The notes below the pieces were generated by a model, which ran no database searches, was not told where the DNA came from, and was given only the letters and a program-made list of their open reading frames with translations. Shown here in pieces: positions 43,256 through 56,800 of a stretch of 64,000 nt of DNA. Source of the stretch: Corythucha ciliata (taxonomy: Eukaryota > Arthropoda > Insecta > Hemiptera > Tingidae); the NCBI GenBank assembly GCA_038030265.1, contig CM075943.1, positions 21,886,001-21,950,000 on the forward strand. Direction: 5' to 3'. Positions within the stretch are counted from its first letter, which is position 1, and the number at the start of each line of letters is the position of its first letter. Made by a program: the position numbers and the translations under genes.

Positions 43256-44888
43256 GAAACACTATAACTTTGGTACAAATAGCTTAGCGATGTTGGTTTT
43301 TTATTTGATAACTTCCTACGAAATTGTATTACAATTATGTATTCATACACTGATTATAAAGTTTGGTGCCACGCCACAATCTTTAATTTTTATAAAAATA
43401 ATACATTACTGAAGAAACGCACATAAACATCAAAGTAAAGCCAATCATGACACGATTCAACGAGAAATTCAAGTTCCTGATAAGCAACCAGAAATAATTA
43501 AACAGAGCCGTAGCTAAATAATCAGTCGATATACATAATAACAACACGAACATAAAGAAAAAATTGGGAAAACACACGCAAACGTAAGAACGTCATTCTT
43601 AAGACAAGCACACACGCAAGACCTTTTAATAAATTTATCTTTTAATCATTCAACCCATTCCATTATTCAAACACGTAGAATACAGTCTTCTGAAGAAAAA
43701 AAGAACACCAAGCCCTCGCTCGCTATTTTATTCTCGTTTGAATGGCGTAAACCATCGCAGACGTTTTAATATGCGACTCATTTTGCTAAAACGAGATACT
43801 GTAACTCACTTTGTAGGCAACGAGTAAATAACGAAAATCGTTTCGGCACAAGTATCATACAATGATGTAATAGTGATAATAATAATATCAAAGAGTCTAG
43901 AGCTCAAAAAATTAAACGACCGTAATATTTACAAAAGCAAAAAAGGAAAAATACAGAGCAAATCGACTTAATTAAAACGATTGAAGCATCTACATCACAT
44001 TATTTTATACAATCTACGCTAGCCTAAATGAAATCACTGGATGATTTCAAATTGTGTTTTTTTTTTGTTTTTTGTTCTGAATTTCATATCGCTTATTCCT
44101 AACGGTAAAGTGTAGCCAACATGCTTCACGAGATATATTTGAATGAAACTAAACAAAAAATAAAGAAAAAAACAACTATTTTACGAGACAAAAAGGTATA
44201 TCGTTCGAAGAAAGTAGGAGAATTCGCTTAATTAATTATAGGTATCACACTTATTAGCTAAGGTACGTTTAACTTTTGACTCGTACGTGATCTTGCTGAT
44301 TTCGAGCAATATCTTCTATAAACGATTACTTTTCGCCATTCACTGCGACAGACATAGAAAATTTAAAACAGTTTCTTTCAATATAAATACAAAGGAAGAA
44401 TTTTTACGCTACCCAACCTTTGAGCTTAAAATTTATACGTATAGTAATTTAGTCATATAATTTTATATTTTCTGATGGAAAATGTTTTACTGTAGAATAA
44501 TAGTGGTACACTGAGAGTGACATACCTAAAACAGCATTTTGGACATGAATATTACATCTATTTAAATTGAATAGTAAAGACTTATCTAAGCCCACAACCT
44601 TACTTTCAGACAATTTTTGTTCTTTAAAATGATATTTATTCAGCAAGTAAAAATACGCTGCAGATTAAACAGTAAAAATCTAAGCACAAATAATTAAGCT
44701 TACGGAATTAAGGATTTTCGTTTTAATCAAAAAATAGTGTGAGAAGCACCTTAATAGATATCAAATAATTGTAAATGCGAAGATCTCAGTTTTAAAAAAA
44801 AATAATGGGAAAACGATCATCAGTTGACAACAAAACCAAGCGCAACGGTTAGACAAAATTAGAAATCTATGGCGTAGAGGACTAGAGG
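43256..44888 (-). other. Probable Dscam 3' UTR and flank
   Basis: This stretch is AT-rich and almost free of the degenerate repeats that fill neighbouring non-coding DNA, as expected for transcribed UTR. Complements of AATAAA lie at 44635-44640, 43737-43742 and 43300-43305, giving possible UTRs of about 0.25, 1.15 and 1.6 kb. Confidence 0.5.
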
Positions 44889-47800
44889 TTACACTGCCAC
44901 AGTATCGTATGCTGTGAGCCCTCCGTTTTGGAATTGTTGGGGGCCTCCTTCGTTTCTGTTGGAAAAGTAAAATAATAAAAAACGAATATTAGAGGGCGGT
45001 TCAGAGCTAGACCGACAAACTGACGCGGGTAGAACTGGTTAGTTTACAATTTTATTTATTAAATTGTTTTCACCATTTTTTCCTTTGAGTTTTTTCTTTA
45101 GAGTGTGTGATTCCTATGAATCGTCAAACGCGCACGTCAGTGGCCGTTGGAGTGAGAGTACCCAAGAAAAGACTTCGTGCTCTCAGTCTAATATAGCCGA
45201 TGACGCTTCATAGGAATCACACCTTTAGAGGGAGCAGTAAAGGGGCCGGTGGCAACGTTACTGAGGTCAGCTTCCCTTCCATTTTCAATTATGTACTTGG
45301 TTGTGGAAACCCTTGAGCGCAGCTTATTTTCGACTTTCTAGGGTGGCGTTCATTCCATGGTGATACGATGTCGTTTCCACAACACTGATATCGCACAGTT
45401 CCAGTTGTTCTATCTGTCCTAGACGCTGTTACGATGCGTCGGAGACACAGAGATGTCGAACCGACATCGTACCGCTATTATGTTCACCACCTAACTCTAA
45501 AGATGTTGGGTTTGGACCAATCAACGAATCGTGAAAAATTGCTGCGAGGGTGCGACCTAACTCTGTAACTGTAAACTGTCTGACTCGGTAGCGCAAACGT
45601 TAAAAGACCTAATTACACCAGGCCGAGACCGGGCAGAGGAAAAATCACACATGCTCGTCACTCGGCACTGTCTCAGCCGAGCACTCGGTACGTGTAATTG
45701 GGCCTTAGGCCCGCCGCAAATAGAGCCCGTGCGTGGGTCACCCAAGCTCAAAAAACAGTTAGAAGACTATCCATTTTCAACTGTTTTTTTAAACTTGGGT
45801 GACCCACGCGTGGGCTCAATTTTGCGGCGGGCCTTAAGTCACTCTATGGAATATCTGATTGATTGAAATTTTAATATGAGGAGTAAGTATAGTAGACAAC
45901 AGAGAATAATGAACGAAAATAGTCTTATTCGTTTGTTCGCGTTTGTACAGCCGAAACTTGGTTTGTTTTACATTTCTGGAGCTTTTTGGGAACTGACTGC
46001 GTCGGAGTAACTTCACGCAACCTTTTTTAGGGATTGGTTCTGCAGAAAAACAATGTCGCGGGGTTTGAGTAATGAAAAATCAATTTCGACGGTTTTCCCT
46101 ATTCAAGAAACCAATTTTACGGACCTGGCTGTTGTACAAATTAAATTTAGTGGATTGACGCCCCCTTGACACAAAAAGCCTGAAGTGTAAAAACATTTTA
46201 GGTCTTCGCGCTAAATGGGCTGTTCTTATGGCAAGTCCGCGGTTGAAATTTCGAAGAAAAAATCGTGGTATCAGAAGGCATTAACTTCATGGCTAAAATT
46301 GGAGAAACAAAATCTAATCCCCAGTTTCTGTGGGTTGGGGGGGGGGAGCTAAAATAAATAAATCGCGCAAACGGGATGTTCTTAGGGCATCTCCGATGTC
46401 CGTAGCTAAAAGTTCTTAATTTGCAGCTAAAAATTAGTCCTTAGTAAAAGTAAAGTTCTATTATAGTTTTTCACGTTTGTATTGAATTTCCGATGCTTTT
46501 TTTTGTGAACTGAACGTGTCGGGCCAAATTGTTTGATCAGCGCTACATATTTGAACACAATTTTTCCTTCGGCGAAGCAAAAATATTAGTTTGTTTTATA
46601 GGTTATTAGGGAGTTATTGCATAAGCGTTTGACGGTTAACGGTTACGGTTGTGTGACGTCACGGTAAGCGTTAAGGTCAAATTTGGAGTTTTAACCAACG
46701 ATATATAAAATAACTGGATTGCTCATCACTGCTGATAAAGTGTGGCCATAAGAATGTGGATGAGAGGGGTGGGGTTTCAAAACAATAACCGTTTGCTATA
46801 ACTACACAAGGAGAGGTACGGCGCACCCCCTCCACGCCCCTCCTGTCCACTGTGACCAATCCAGGTTTAATATCGCTGGTTTAAACACGTTTAAAGACCT
46901 TACCTAAAGTATGGAGGAAGCATTTCGCACGTAGTGTTTGCCAAGTAACGCGCAAAAATTGAAAAATATTTCGCTTGTTATTTGCTGAGAACCCCATGTG
47001 TGCAGCTGGATTTATGTGGTTAGAACGTTTTGTGTTCAAGACTTTTTAGGTTAACGTTTTTTGTGCTTGGAGCATTTTAAGGCTGGGACGTGTTGTGGTT
47101 AAGAGTTTTATTTATAGCTGTTGATTAAGCTTTCTGTGGTTAAAAATTTTTGCACTTTACAAATGAAACGAATGGACCCCTAACGAAACCTGTAAGAGAT
47201 TTTTTTTAGTCGGTGGTGGTTAGAACTAAAAAGCTAAGAGAGCTTTTGTAAAATTTGAGAATTGAACGATCCAAGACCGCAAAATTGGTTTTTTGAACAC
47301 CAAATCCGCTGTTCTGAAATTTGATTATTTTTTTAAATGGACCGTACCCCAATTTTCCAATGAACCTCGCTGAATTGCGTGTATTATAAGTAATTGCGCG
47401 AATTAAATTTTTTTGATTACCTAAACCAATGGAATTAGTTTTATGAAGAGCAAAGGCTGCGAAATTGATTTTTATGGATGAACCGAAGGCCGCGAAATTT
47501 GATTGTTTTTAAAAGCCAGTATACGAACATGTCGATACAGTTTTGATCGTAGGTGCAACGACGTAGGTACTCAATTATAGGGAAAAATAAATAGTGTTCT
47601 CGTCGCTTTTTATAGATTATTTCGGACCGGTTTCGGCTATTCAGCCATTTTCAACCTCCCAGATACGTCCTAAATCAGAAAAAAAAGCCGGTCTGTAGTC
47701 TGTATAAACTCAATATAAATAAAAGAGTATACATATATAGGCAAGGCTTCGAGGAGCTCTGTCCCGATGAGAATGCCCAGCAATTTATTTATATTGAGTT

Positions 47801-50800
47801 TATACAGACTACAGACCGGCGGATAGACGCATTTTATTTGTCTGATTTAGGACGTATCTGGGAGGTTGAAAATGGCTGAATAGCCGAAACCGGTCCGAAA
47901 TAAACTATAAAAAGCGACGAGAACACTATTTATTTTTCCCTAAAATTGAGCAGTATACGAAGCCCTCCATTCACCGAACGATTGGTTTTTTGAAAGCAGA
48001 AACAACACAAACTTGATTTTTGATGACCATACTCCTTCAAAACTAACTTTTAAAAGAGATAAACGATAAAAATTGTTTTCAACGACTTAATCCAGCAAAA
48101 ATTGTTTTCGAGTTTTTAAATTGATTTTTGCAAAATACAATTTCAAGATCTAAACTAATCCCAGGAAATTTGTGGGTTTTACGAATAAACTATGCGAAAT
48201 TGGTTTTCTGAAGAGCTTTTGGAAATAATTTTGAACCCCACCCCCACCTCCAAAAAACCATCCCAACCCTGTAAAAAAAATTGACGTCTATATAATGACT
48301 AAACCCTGCAAAAATTGGTTTTTTGAATAGCAAAACCAGGGAAATTAGGTTTATTCTGAGCCAAATGAGCTAAAAGGTAATTAATTTTTTGAGTAACTCA
48401 TTCTTTATTCTGCATACTATAAAGAATAAAGAATGTGTTACTCAAAAAATTAATTAATTACTTAAAATCGAAATATTTCAGGTGGGGATTTACCCACATT
48501 CAGAAATTTTAGATGGGTATTCCTACCTACCATATTCCACACCTCCCTGGCCGGCACTGGGCACAAGAAAGTTATTTTTTATTTTTAGGGACGAGAGTGA
48601 AATTGAAAGGGTTAGGCGTACACGAGCCTGGGCCATTCCCAAGGCTCTAAAAATCAGTTGCCAACTTGCCACAGCGCACACTTTTTCATTTTTTCTAACA
48701 GGGACTGTTTTTTTGTTTTTTCCAGAGTGAGTGTTTTCCAGCCCGTAGGAGATTGCCTCTTTCGGAAAAGTGGTCGTAAAGTTTAGGGGGGGGGGGCAAG
48801 TACGAAATGGTGTTATAATTTTAACACGGCTTTATCCTATAACAATTAAAATGGTTGACATGTGGATACCACCCGTGTTATTCCATATAACACCCCTTCC
48901 TACTTCAGCCCCAGGATAGCTGCCAAATTGCGATTTTCATGCCAGTGGGCAGTACTTAACGGATAAAGTTATTTTTCTCAATCAATAAGCAGCGGGTCTC
49001 TTTCAATTAACTGTGTATAGAGGTCTTATGGGGTATCATTACAATTCCAGTCAACGTAAAATTGCAGGGGGGGGGGGCTTAGAATCCCTGGGGGATTAAG
49101 AGCTTCCCCCCCCCCTTTGCTCGGTCGAACATACTTCCGCCGCCCGAACATACAAAAATACAAAAACCCTACTCCTGAAAACGGTGCACACAACTGATAA
49201 GACTAAACACAAAAAAACACTTACGTATTCCTGTGAATGCCATTCATGTAACAAAACAAGGAAAGAAAAAAGTGCAAAAGTGAAATCATCTACTTCAATC
49301 AAGACCAAATTTAAAACAAAATTCTATTTTTGTCTTAAAAATAAAAACAAGGTTTGAGTGAAATTGTGCGACGAATACATACTAAAATCTTAAGAGGTCA
49401 CCTGTGAAGGGTAGTCACTTTAAAATAAGTAACAAGGGTGCTTGTTTAAAATTGTTAAAATCTATTGCTGGGAAGGGGGAGGATAGTTAAATTTTGTTAC
49501 TAAATGTTACCGCCATCACTGTTTTACCCTAATAAATAATAATACTTTTTTTATTGGGGGCCTACAAATTATAGAACTCACCTTTCGATTAGTTTGCGCA
49601 TTTCCTCGGTGGTCATGCCATCCTTGGAGTTGTTGCGCGAAGACACTGAAATAAAACGTTTACATGGAATTTAAAAAAGAAGGTGTCTAGCTTCTTTTTT
49701 CTTAGTTGAAAATAACGCGTGACTGGTCTCTGAATGGTGAGAGGGGTGGGGGAGTATCGTTTGACTGATCATGAGCAAAACGGTACAGGGACTACGCCAT
49801 AAAACAAAATGCGTGACATGAACTATAGTGCGCGAACAAATTGCAGTGGAGCACGGGGACGATGAAAAAGGTGGGGAAACAAACTTCAGCTACTTGAATT
49901 TGATACAATGCAAGATGCTGAGCATTGTATTAGGTTGCTTTAGTCCGGTAATGAGTCAAACTTCAGCATTTCTACTAAACATGGATGAATAAGATGTTTA
50001 CGCGGCATAAAAATCAATTATGAAAATGAGATGGCGATGAATGATGTTTTTAATGACGGCGATATATGACTGGGATATTAATGACACTAGCTTAATAAAA
50101 TAAAAACTGTTTTAAAACATAGCACTTTACCTTTTTTTAAAAAAAATTAGACAATGATACCCTTCTTAGATGATGCCCGAAACCCTAATGAAAAGAGAAA
50201 ATCCAAATACAAAAATTGTGCAAATACACAAGCAAAATAGTAATAAATTCGAAACATGCGCATGCAAAAATATAAATTGTAGTATTTCACAAGTTAATAA
50301 CGTTTATTCAGTACGATAGGGGCCCCCATTGAGTACTTTCCGACAATTTTTTTTTCCGACGACGACAGCATCAGACAACAGAACAGATAATGTAATAAAC
50401 TGTTGTAACACCATACTTTTTAGTCACAAGGAAACGACGCACCAAAGCGGAAACAGTCGTTTACGATGGCGAAACCAGCGCGACACACAAAGTTGTGCGG
50501 TGAATTGCATATCTTCGAATAATGCGTAGCTGCTTAAAATGACAATTCTCTACTCCTCGCTGGCGATTTGACTAGGCGCATTAATCCTGCTCCTTCTTCG
50601 CCATTCAGTAGAGCATTCTCCTTCTGCCTACACACCTGCTATCCGCGCGCCGAAAGAATACGCACTACACAATGCCTCTGACGAAATATTCTCTCCACCC
50701 ACGCCCTCGTCTGATACATACTGCCACACTTCTCTTCTCCTGGCACTGGATCACCCACCAATGCCTATCGCAGGCTCATGCTCTTCGTCTCTGTAAACCG

Positions 50801-53800
50801 GCCGTAAAACGGAATAAATAAACAGTGTCATATCCACTCAAATCTTTCGAGTGTAACTACTACAGCCTGCAGAATATTTTTTATGTTTTTAAGTTCTCCG
50901 CCCATTGAACAGGGTAGCTCATTCTCTAATTATAACCATGGACCTGAGTAGCAAATTACTCATCATCTTCTTCGAAAAAGTTGCAGCGGAAGTCAGTCGG
51001 CATGGGGAGAGTAAGAATCTGAGCAGTTCATATATAACCCCCCCCCCCTCAACACTATCAAACCCGCAAATATTGTTTCGATTCGATCCAATTCGGAGAA
51101 TTGGCCCTTTAAAAAATTATGTTTGCTCAAATTTTGCGAATTTGGATCTCGTAGAACCAAATTTCGCGGATTTTACGCACTGGAAGAGTCAATTTTGCAG
51201 GAATGTGTCCCTAAAGCAGGAGGAAGGCGGACCAATCCGGCCCACCTCCGTTTGAGTGAGGCCCCCGAAAAGCTCAAAGATGAAAAAAATGGAGATTTTT
51301 TAGGTTCTTAGGATGTGAAAAAATCGCAAGAAGCGCTCGTTTTCGGCTAAAATTGCGATAAAGCCCTAATTCGGCAGTTGAAAATTGGAAAAACAGCGCT
51401 AATTTCTGTCTCACCGAGAAAAAAAAGCGCTCTTTCGGAAATAAAATTGAGAAAAACGCTAGTTCCCGGCTAGAATTGAGTCAAGCGCTACAATTTGTGG
51501 CAATAAGAATCGAGAAAAGGCGCTAAAATTCACAGTCGAAATTGAGAAAACAGCAATTCGTGGATTCTTGAGGCAAGTTCGCGGCTGAAATTAAGAAAAA
51601 AGTTAATTATTCGTGGGTGAAATTAGAGAAAAAAATTAGTCAAGAAAAAAGGTAATTGACGGATAGAATCGAGAAAATCACTGCTAAAATTGATAACGCT
51701 AATTCGAGAATAAAATTGAGAAAATTGGCTAATTCTTGGGTAAAATTGAGAAAATTGGCAAAGGGCACTCAATTCGAAAATTGAGAAAACGCTAATCCTC
51801 GGATTCTTGAGGCAAGTTCGTGACTTAAATAAAGAAAAAGCACTAATTCGGAGCTAAAAAGTTTAGAAAAAGTAACGATTCACAGCTATAATGGAGAAAA
51901 ACTATGTGTGGCTAAAATTGAGGAAAAACGCTATAATTTGGGGTTAAAACTGAGAAAGTACGCGTATATTTCTAGTTTATTCAGAGACTAAGGGACCTCC
52001 TAGAAATTTCCGCCTTAGACCCCGATTGGTAAAGGTCCACCACTGAGTTCAAAATCCAATTTTTATGGACATATTTTTATGGTACTCACAGAACCCAATT
52101 TCACGGGAAAGCTTGGAGAAAAAGCTCTTCGCGGATAAAGTGTAAAAAACAATAATTTGCGTTAAAATTACGAAACACGCTAATTCACGGATAAAATAGT
52201 GAAAAATCGATTATTCACTAATGACTTTAAGAAAACGCGCTAATTCGCGCCATTAAAGGTAAGTTCATGCCTGAAACTGCGAAAAAACGGTAATACATAG
52301 CTAAAAGCGAAACAAATCGCTAACTCGCCGCTAAAATTGAGAAAAGTTGCTAATTCATGGATGCGGCTGAAATCAGGAAAACACGAATTCACCACAAAAT
52401 TCAGATAAATCGTTAATTCACGGCTAAAATAGTGAAAAATCGCTAAAATGACAAAAAGTCGCTAATTCGCGGCTTAAATGGAGAAATATTGCTAATTCAT
52501 CGATGAAATTGAGAAGAAGCGCTGAAGTAAGGAAAACGCGAAATTTAATCCACGAAATTCGTGAACTAAATCCAAATTTCAGAAAAAGCGTTAGTAATTC
52601 GCTGCGAAAATTTGGGGGAACTCTAATTCGTTGATGAAACGTAGAAAAATCCATAATTAGCCGCTACAAAGAGTAAAAACGATAGGAAAAACACAAGTTC
52701 ACTGCAAAATTCAGAGAAATCGCTAATTCACGGCTAAAATGAGGAAAAATCGGTAATTCACCGATAAAATTGAAAAGAAACGCTTGCTTGAGAAGACGTG
52801 TGGAAAAAACGCTAATTCGCGGGTAAAATGGAGAAAACGCGCATTGCGGCTTATGGAGGTAACTTCGTGGCTGAAAGCAGTGAATTCAGAAAAACGTTAA
52901 TTCGCAGCGAAAATTGGGAAACAAAACTCTCATTGATGGCTTGTTAGGAGGCTAAAATTAGGTGAAACGCTAATTCATAGCTGAAGTCAAGAAAAATGGC
53001 TATTTATGGGGTTAAATTAAGAACATTTGCCATTTCACAGAACAAAATTGAGTAAACGGCAAGTCGCGGTTTCCGGAGACTTCGCGGCTAAAATTAGAAA
53101 ATATAGCGCTAATTCACGGGTAAAATCGCTCATTAGAGGCTCAAATCAGGAAAAACGCAAATTCATTACAAGAAAAACCGCCAATTCAAGGCTGAAATGG
53201 AGATAAAATCGCTAATTCACGGCTAAAATGGAGACCAATCGCTAATTCGCGGCTAAAATGGAGACAAATCGCTAATTCACTGACGAAGAAGTGAGAAGTG
53301 TGGAAAAAAACGCTAATTCACGGCTCCTGAAGGCAACTTCACGGAGGCATAAGGCGTTGGGGAAAGATTCGCCCGGGGGCGAAATGTCTAAGGGCGGCAC
53401 TGCAATGAGCTACCCCAGGGCACATTTTTTGGGCAAATGGGAAACGCTATTATACTGTAGTTAACTTACGTTGTTGAAGTTATTGAACAGGCCCCAAGTG
53501 CGTTTTATTTAGAGCGTCACGGCCTTTTGCTAAGATCAAAGTGTTGTGCCCGATGGGGAGGGGGAGGATGGGTGGCCCGCCTGAGTTCGTACAATCAGGT
53601 TTATGGCCCACGACCAAAAAAGGTTGGCTGGCCCTGGTGTAGGCAGAAGGCGAATGCTCTACTGTATGGCCAAGAAGGAGCGGGGTTAGAGTGAAATGCG
53701 CAGTCAGATCGCCAGCGAGAACTTCTTCTAAACTTTGAGAAAATGTACCCTACAACGAAACTACGGACGTATCCCTGTCAAAACGGAAGGACTCGCTTGG

Positions 53801-56800
53801 GTATGGATTCATCAGGACCACATTTACGGGTTTAGTGTTTCGACTGTAGATAGGGTCTACTTTCACCCGATTTTTTCTACGCACTTATTGAAGGAACACT
53901 CTTTTTAAAAACACCCAACACTACTAAAATTCTGACTGTTCTCCGGCATCGTCGTCCAAAGTCGCGAACAGCTGTTTATCCATTCATTCGGATTTTGATT
54001 CTTAACCTCTCCTATACGATTGAAACCCCACAAGACATGCCGTGCTACAAAGCAAAATCAACACATCATGCCAAGAGTGGTCGTGTCTTGAACATGTCTA
54101 TAACACAAAACGTAGATATTGAGACATCAAAAAACCATGCTTATTACACACAATCTAAGGAATTCGTTTGAAAAACCCAAAACATTCACACATTTAAGTA
54201 AAAAAGGAATCGTGTAGAGAACACATCACAAGTAGACTACTTTGTAGAGATTTGATTCTCGAAAGTAGTTTTTTCGCCGACAGAAACAAGTTCCAAAAAA
54301 AAGATCCCGCGTTAGTTCCTTTCGTCCTCTCAACTACGTTAGCTTACCCTCAAAAGCTTTACTACACATTATAATAGCGTGAAACTTACCCTGGTAGTTC
54401 CTGTTGGCCATGTCTCGATCGCATTCAGCCTCTGACATTTCGTTACTCTCTTTGCTGTCATTGGCACTCGAGTCATGGTTCCTCGGTGGAGGTGGTGGTG
54501 GCTCAGGGCTCCCTGCCAACGTTAAATTACGAGCTGATCCTATTCGAATGTTTTGTTTGTTTGTTTTTTTCATCGAGCAAAAAAATGTGTAGGTAGAACA
54601 AAAGAAAGCAATGAACAGAAGAAAAGAGAGAAATTCCCACGGCTGTTGTTAGTAAGAAACTGATGACATCGATGAAATATCTGTTAAATAGAATATCTAG
54701 TTGCTACCTAAAAATGTGATTTCAAGATTGATAATGAAATTAACTAAGCTTTAATGTGAAAGTAAAATAAAAGAAGGTAGCAACTAAATAAATGGATTCA
54801 TTTTTACGAACCAACGCTTCTACGTCCCAAGGAGTTTCGACTGCTGTAGTGGTCGTACGGCGCACCGTAGGGCGTATATTGCGACCCATACGGATCGTCT
54901 TCGGTGCAATTGGCTGGATCGTCATACTCGGGCGAGAAAGTGGAATTGGGTCCCACTCGGGAATACCTGCCATTCCTTGGCTGTGGACAAATCATTGTTT
55001 TTTTTTTCGCACAAGACTTAGGAATTAAATGGATTTAAAAGCGAAAAAATCGACTTACCATCGACTGGGAGCCAGATCTATGGTGGACATTAGTTGTAGG
55101 AACTCCTCCAGGACCTAAAGTCCCGCAATGACCGTTCTGATGCGGGAAGGTTTGAAATTGCATAGCTTTGGACGGGTCCATTTCTTCTCGGAACCCAAGA
55201 AGATGGAACGTAGCATACGGACAAATATCGTCGTCCATACCTATTGAATTGACCGTACGAAAGGTTAAAATATAAACGAATTAGGTACGAAATTCATAAG
55301 AGCAAAGTCAAGTTCATAGGGGTAAAATACGCGTTCATCATGATGATGACAAATAAAAATAATGATGAAAAAAGTAAAAGTAATAGAAGCATTAATACAT
55401 AACGTGCAGCACTTGCGATTTTCTTACCTGCTTCAATAAGCAGACATAACAATCACGCCGTAGCTTCAGTTCCGTGGAAAGCATCATAACCATAACCCAC
55501 TAACTAGCCTACTGACAAAATTCCCCTCCTAGCAAGAATGGATGGTTTTAAACTTAAAGGAAGCCTCCAAAACGAATCGACAATTTTTCCCCTCCACCAA
55601 AAAGCAGTAAAATTACCAACCCCTCCCCCCCTCTATTCAACCACGAATTTGTTTCGCCATTGCGGAGCAAACGGAGTGTCTTGTTTATATCTTACCTGCT
55701 CTGTGGTACATAGTCTCATCTGATCCAGGACACCTGGGTAGCCTCCCTCTACAGGGAGTATGTGAAGCAAGTTCTTCGTACATATGCCTTCGTGGGTCCC
55801 ATGTTGAGTGACCACTGCATAAGCCTGCTCTTCCTGCGTTAGCAACCCGAGATAATAACGTAAAAACAAAACAAACAAAAAAAGAAACGAAGAAGTAATA
55901 AAATAAATTGGGAAACCCTCTGATCGTCCTTGCGTTTGACGTGAATAAAATAATATAACTTATGAAAATCAAAATTAAATAATTTAAAGAGGAAAAAATG
56001 AATTTGTGGAAACCACAAACGCGGACGCCTGCCCCCTCCCACCCATCTAGCACACGCCTGATAATTGGACGTTTGACGATGTCAACCATCTCGAAGTGCC
56101 GAATCCGTTAAAAACATTTTACAGAGTATGAGGGAGAAGGGGACACGAATAAGAAACTTAGCATGCAAAAAAGAGGTAATAAAATAAAATGAAAATTAAA
56201 AATTGGTGTGGCTGAAGGTGACGCACGTGTCGAAAAATGAACTGGTCACGAAAATCATACCGGGAGAATAATTATAGATTATATCGCTCACATACTTAGG
56301 GCGTTACTGTCATATCAAAGGATTTCGCCAACTTGAAAAAATAATTAAATAATAATAAACACTAAGCAAAAAAATTGGAGCATGAGTACACAAAAAAGAA
56401 ACAATGGTGATGATGAAATTAACAAAAATTGAAATATGATGATGACGTTAAGTGTCTATGGGTTTTAGGGCTTTATACTACAATTCGGCTTGAAGTATAA
56501 AAAATGCCTGTACGCGTTCATTATGAAAAAAGTACTCAAGCTGTGAAATGAGACAAAGCCCTTACTTATTCCTGTACCTCTCTTGATCCGTTCACAAGTG
56601 TTGTAGTTGGAGCCGGGGACCGGAGGTAGTTTTCTGTTCGGAGGTGGTATGTAACCAAGCTCATCGTGAAGATCTGGACACCTTTTATCGATTGTATTGC
56701 CACCGACCATAGACTGATTGTAAACAAGGTCATCTGAAAGCAAATAAACGAGGATGGTTGAAAGGCTTTCAATATGTACGCTCCCCCTTTAACACGCTGC

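Larger units (their letters stand above)
44956..49581 (-). other. Dscam last intron (4.6 kb)
   Basis: It contains a short MITE (45114-45222), two tandem foldbacks (45609-45706, 45702-45840), degenerate GCGAAATTGG arrays (about 46020-46460, 47270-47520, 47970-48370), the inverted repeat copy at 46605-46925, the long foldback at 47570-47950, a small hairpin at 48376-48462, and poly-G tracts near 46336, 48787 and 49069. No coding exon is seen. Confidence 0.7.
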
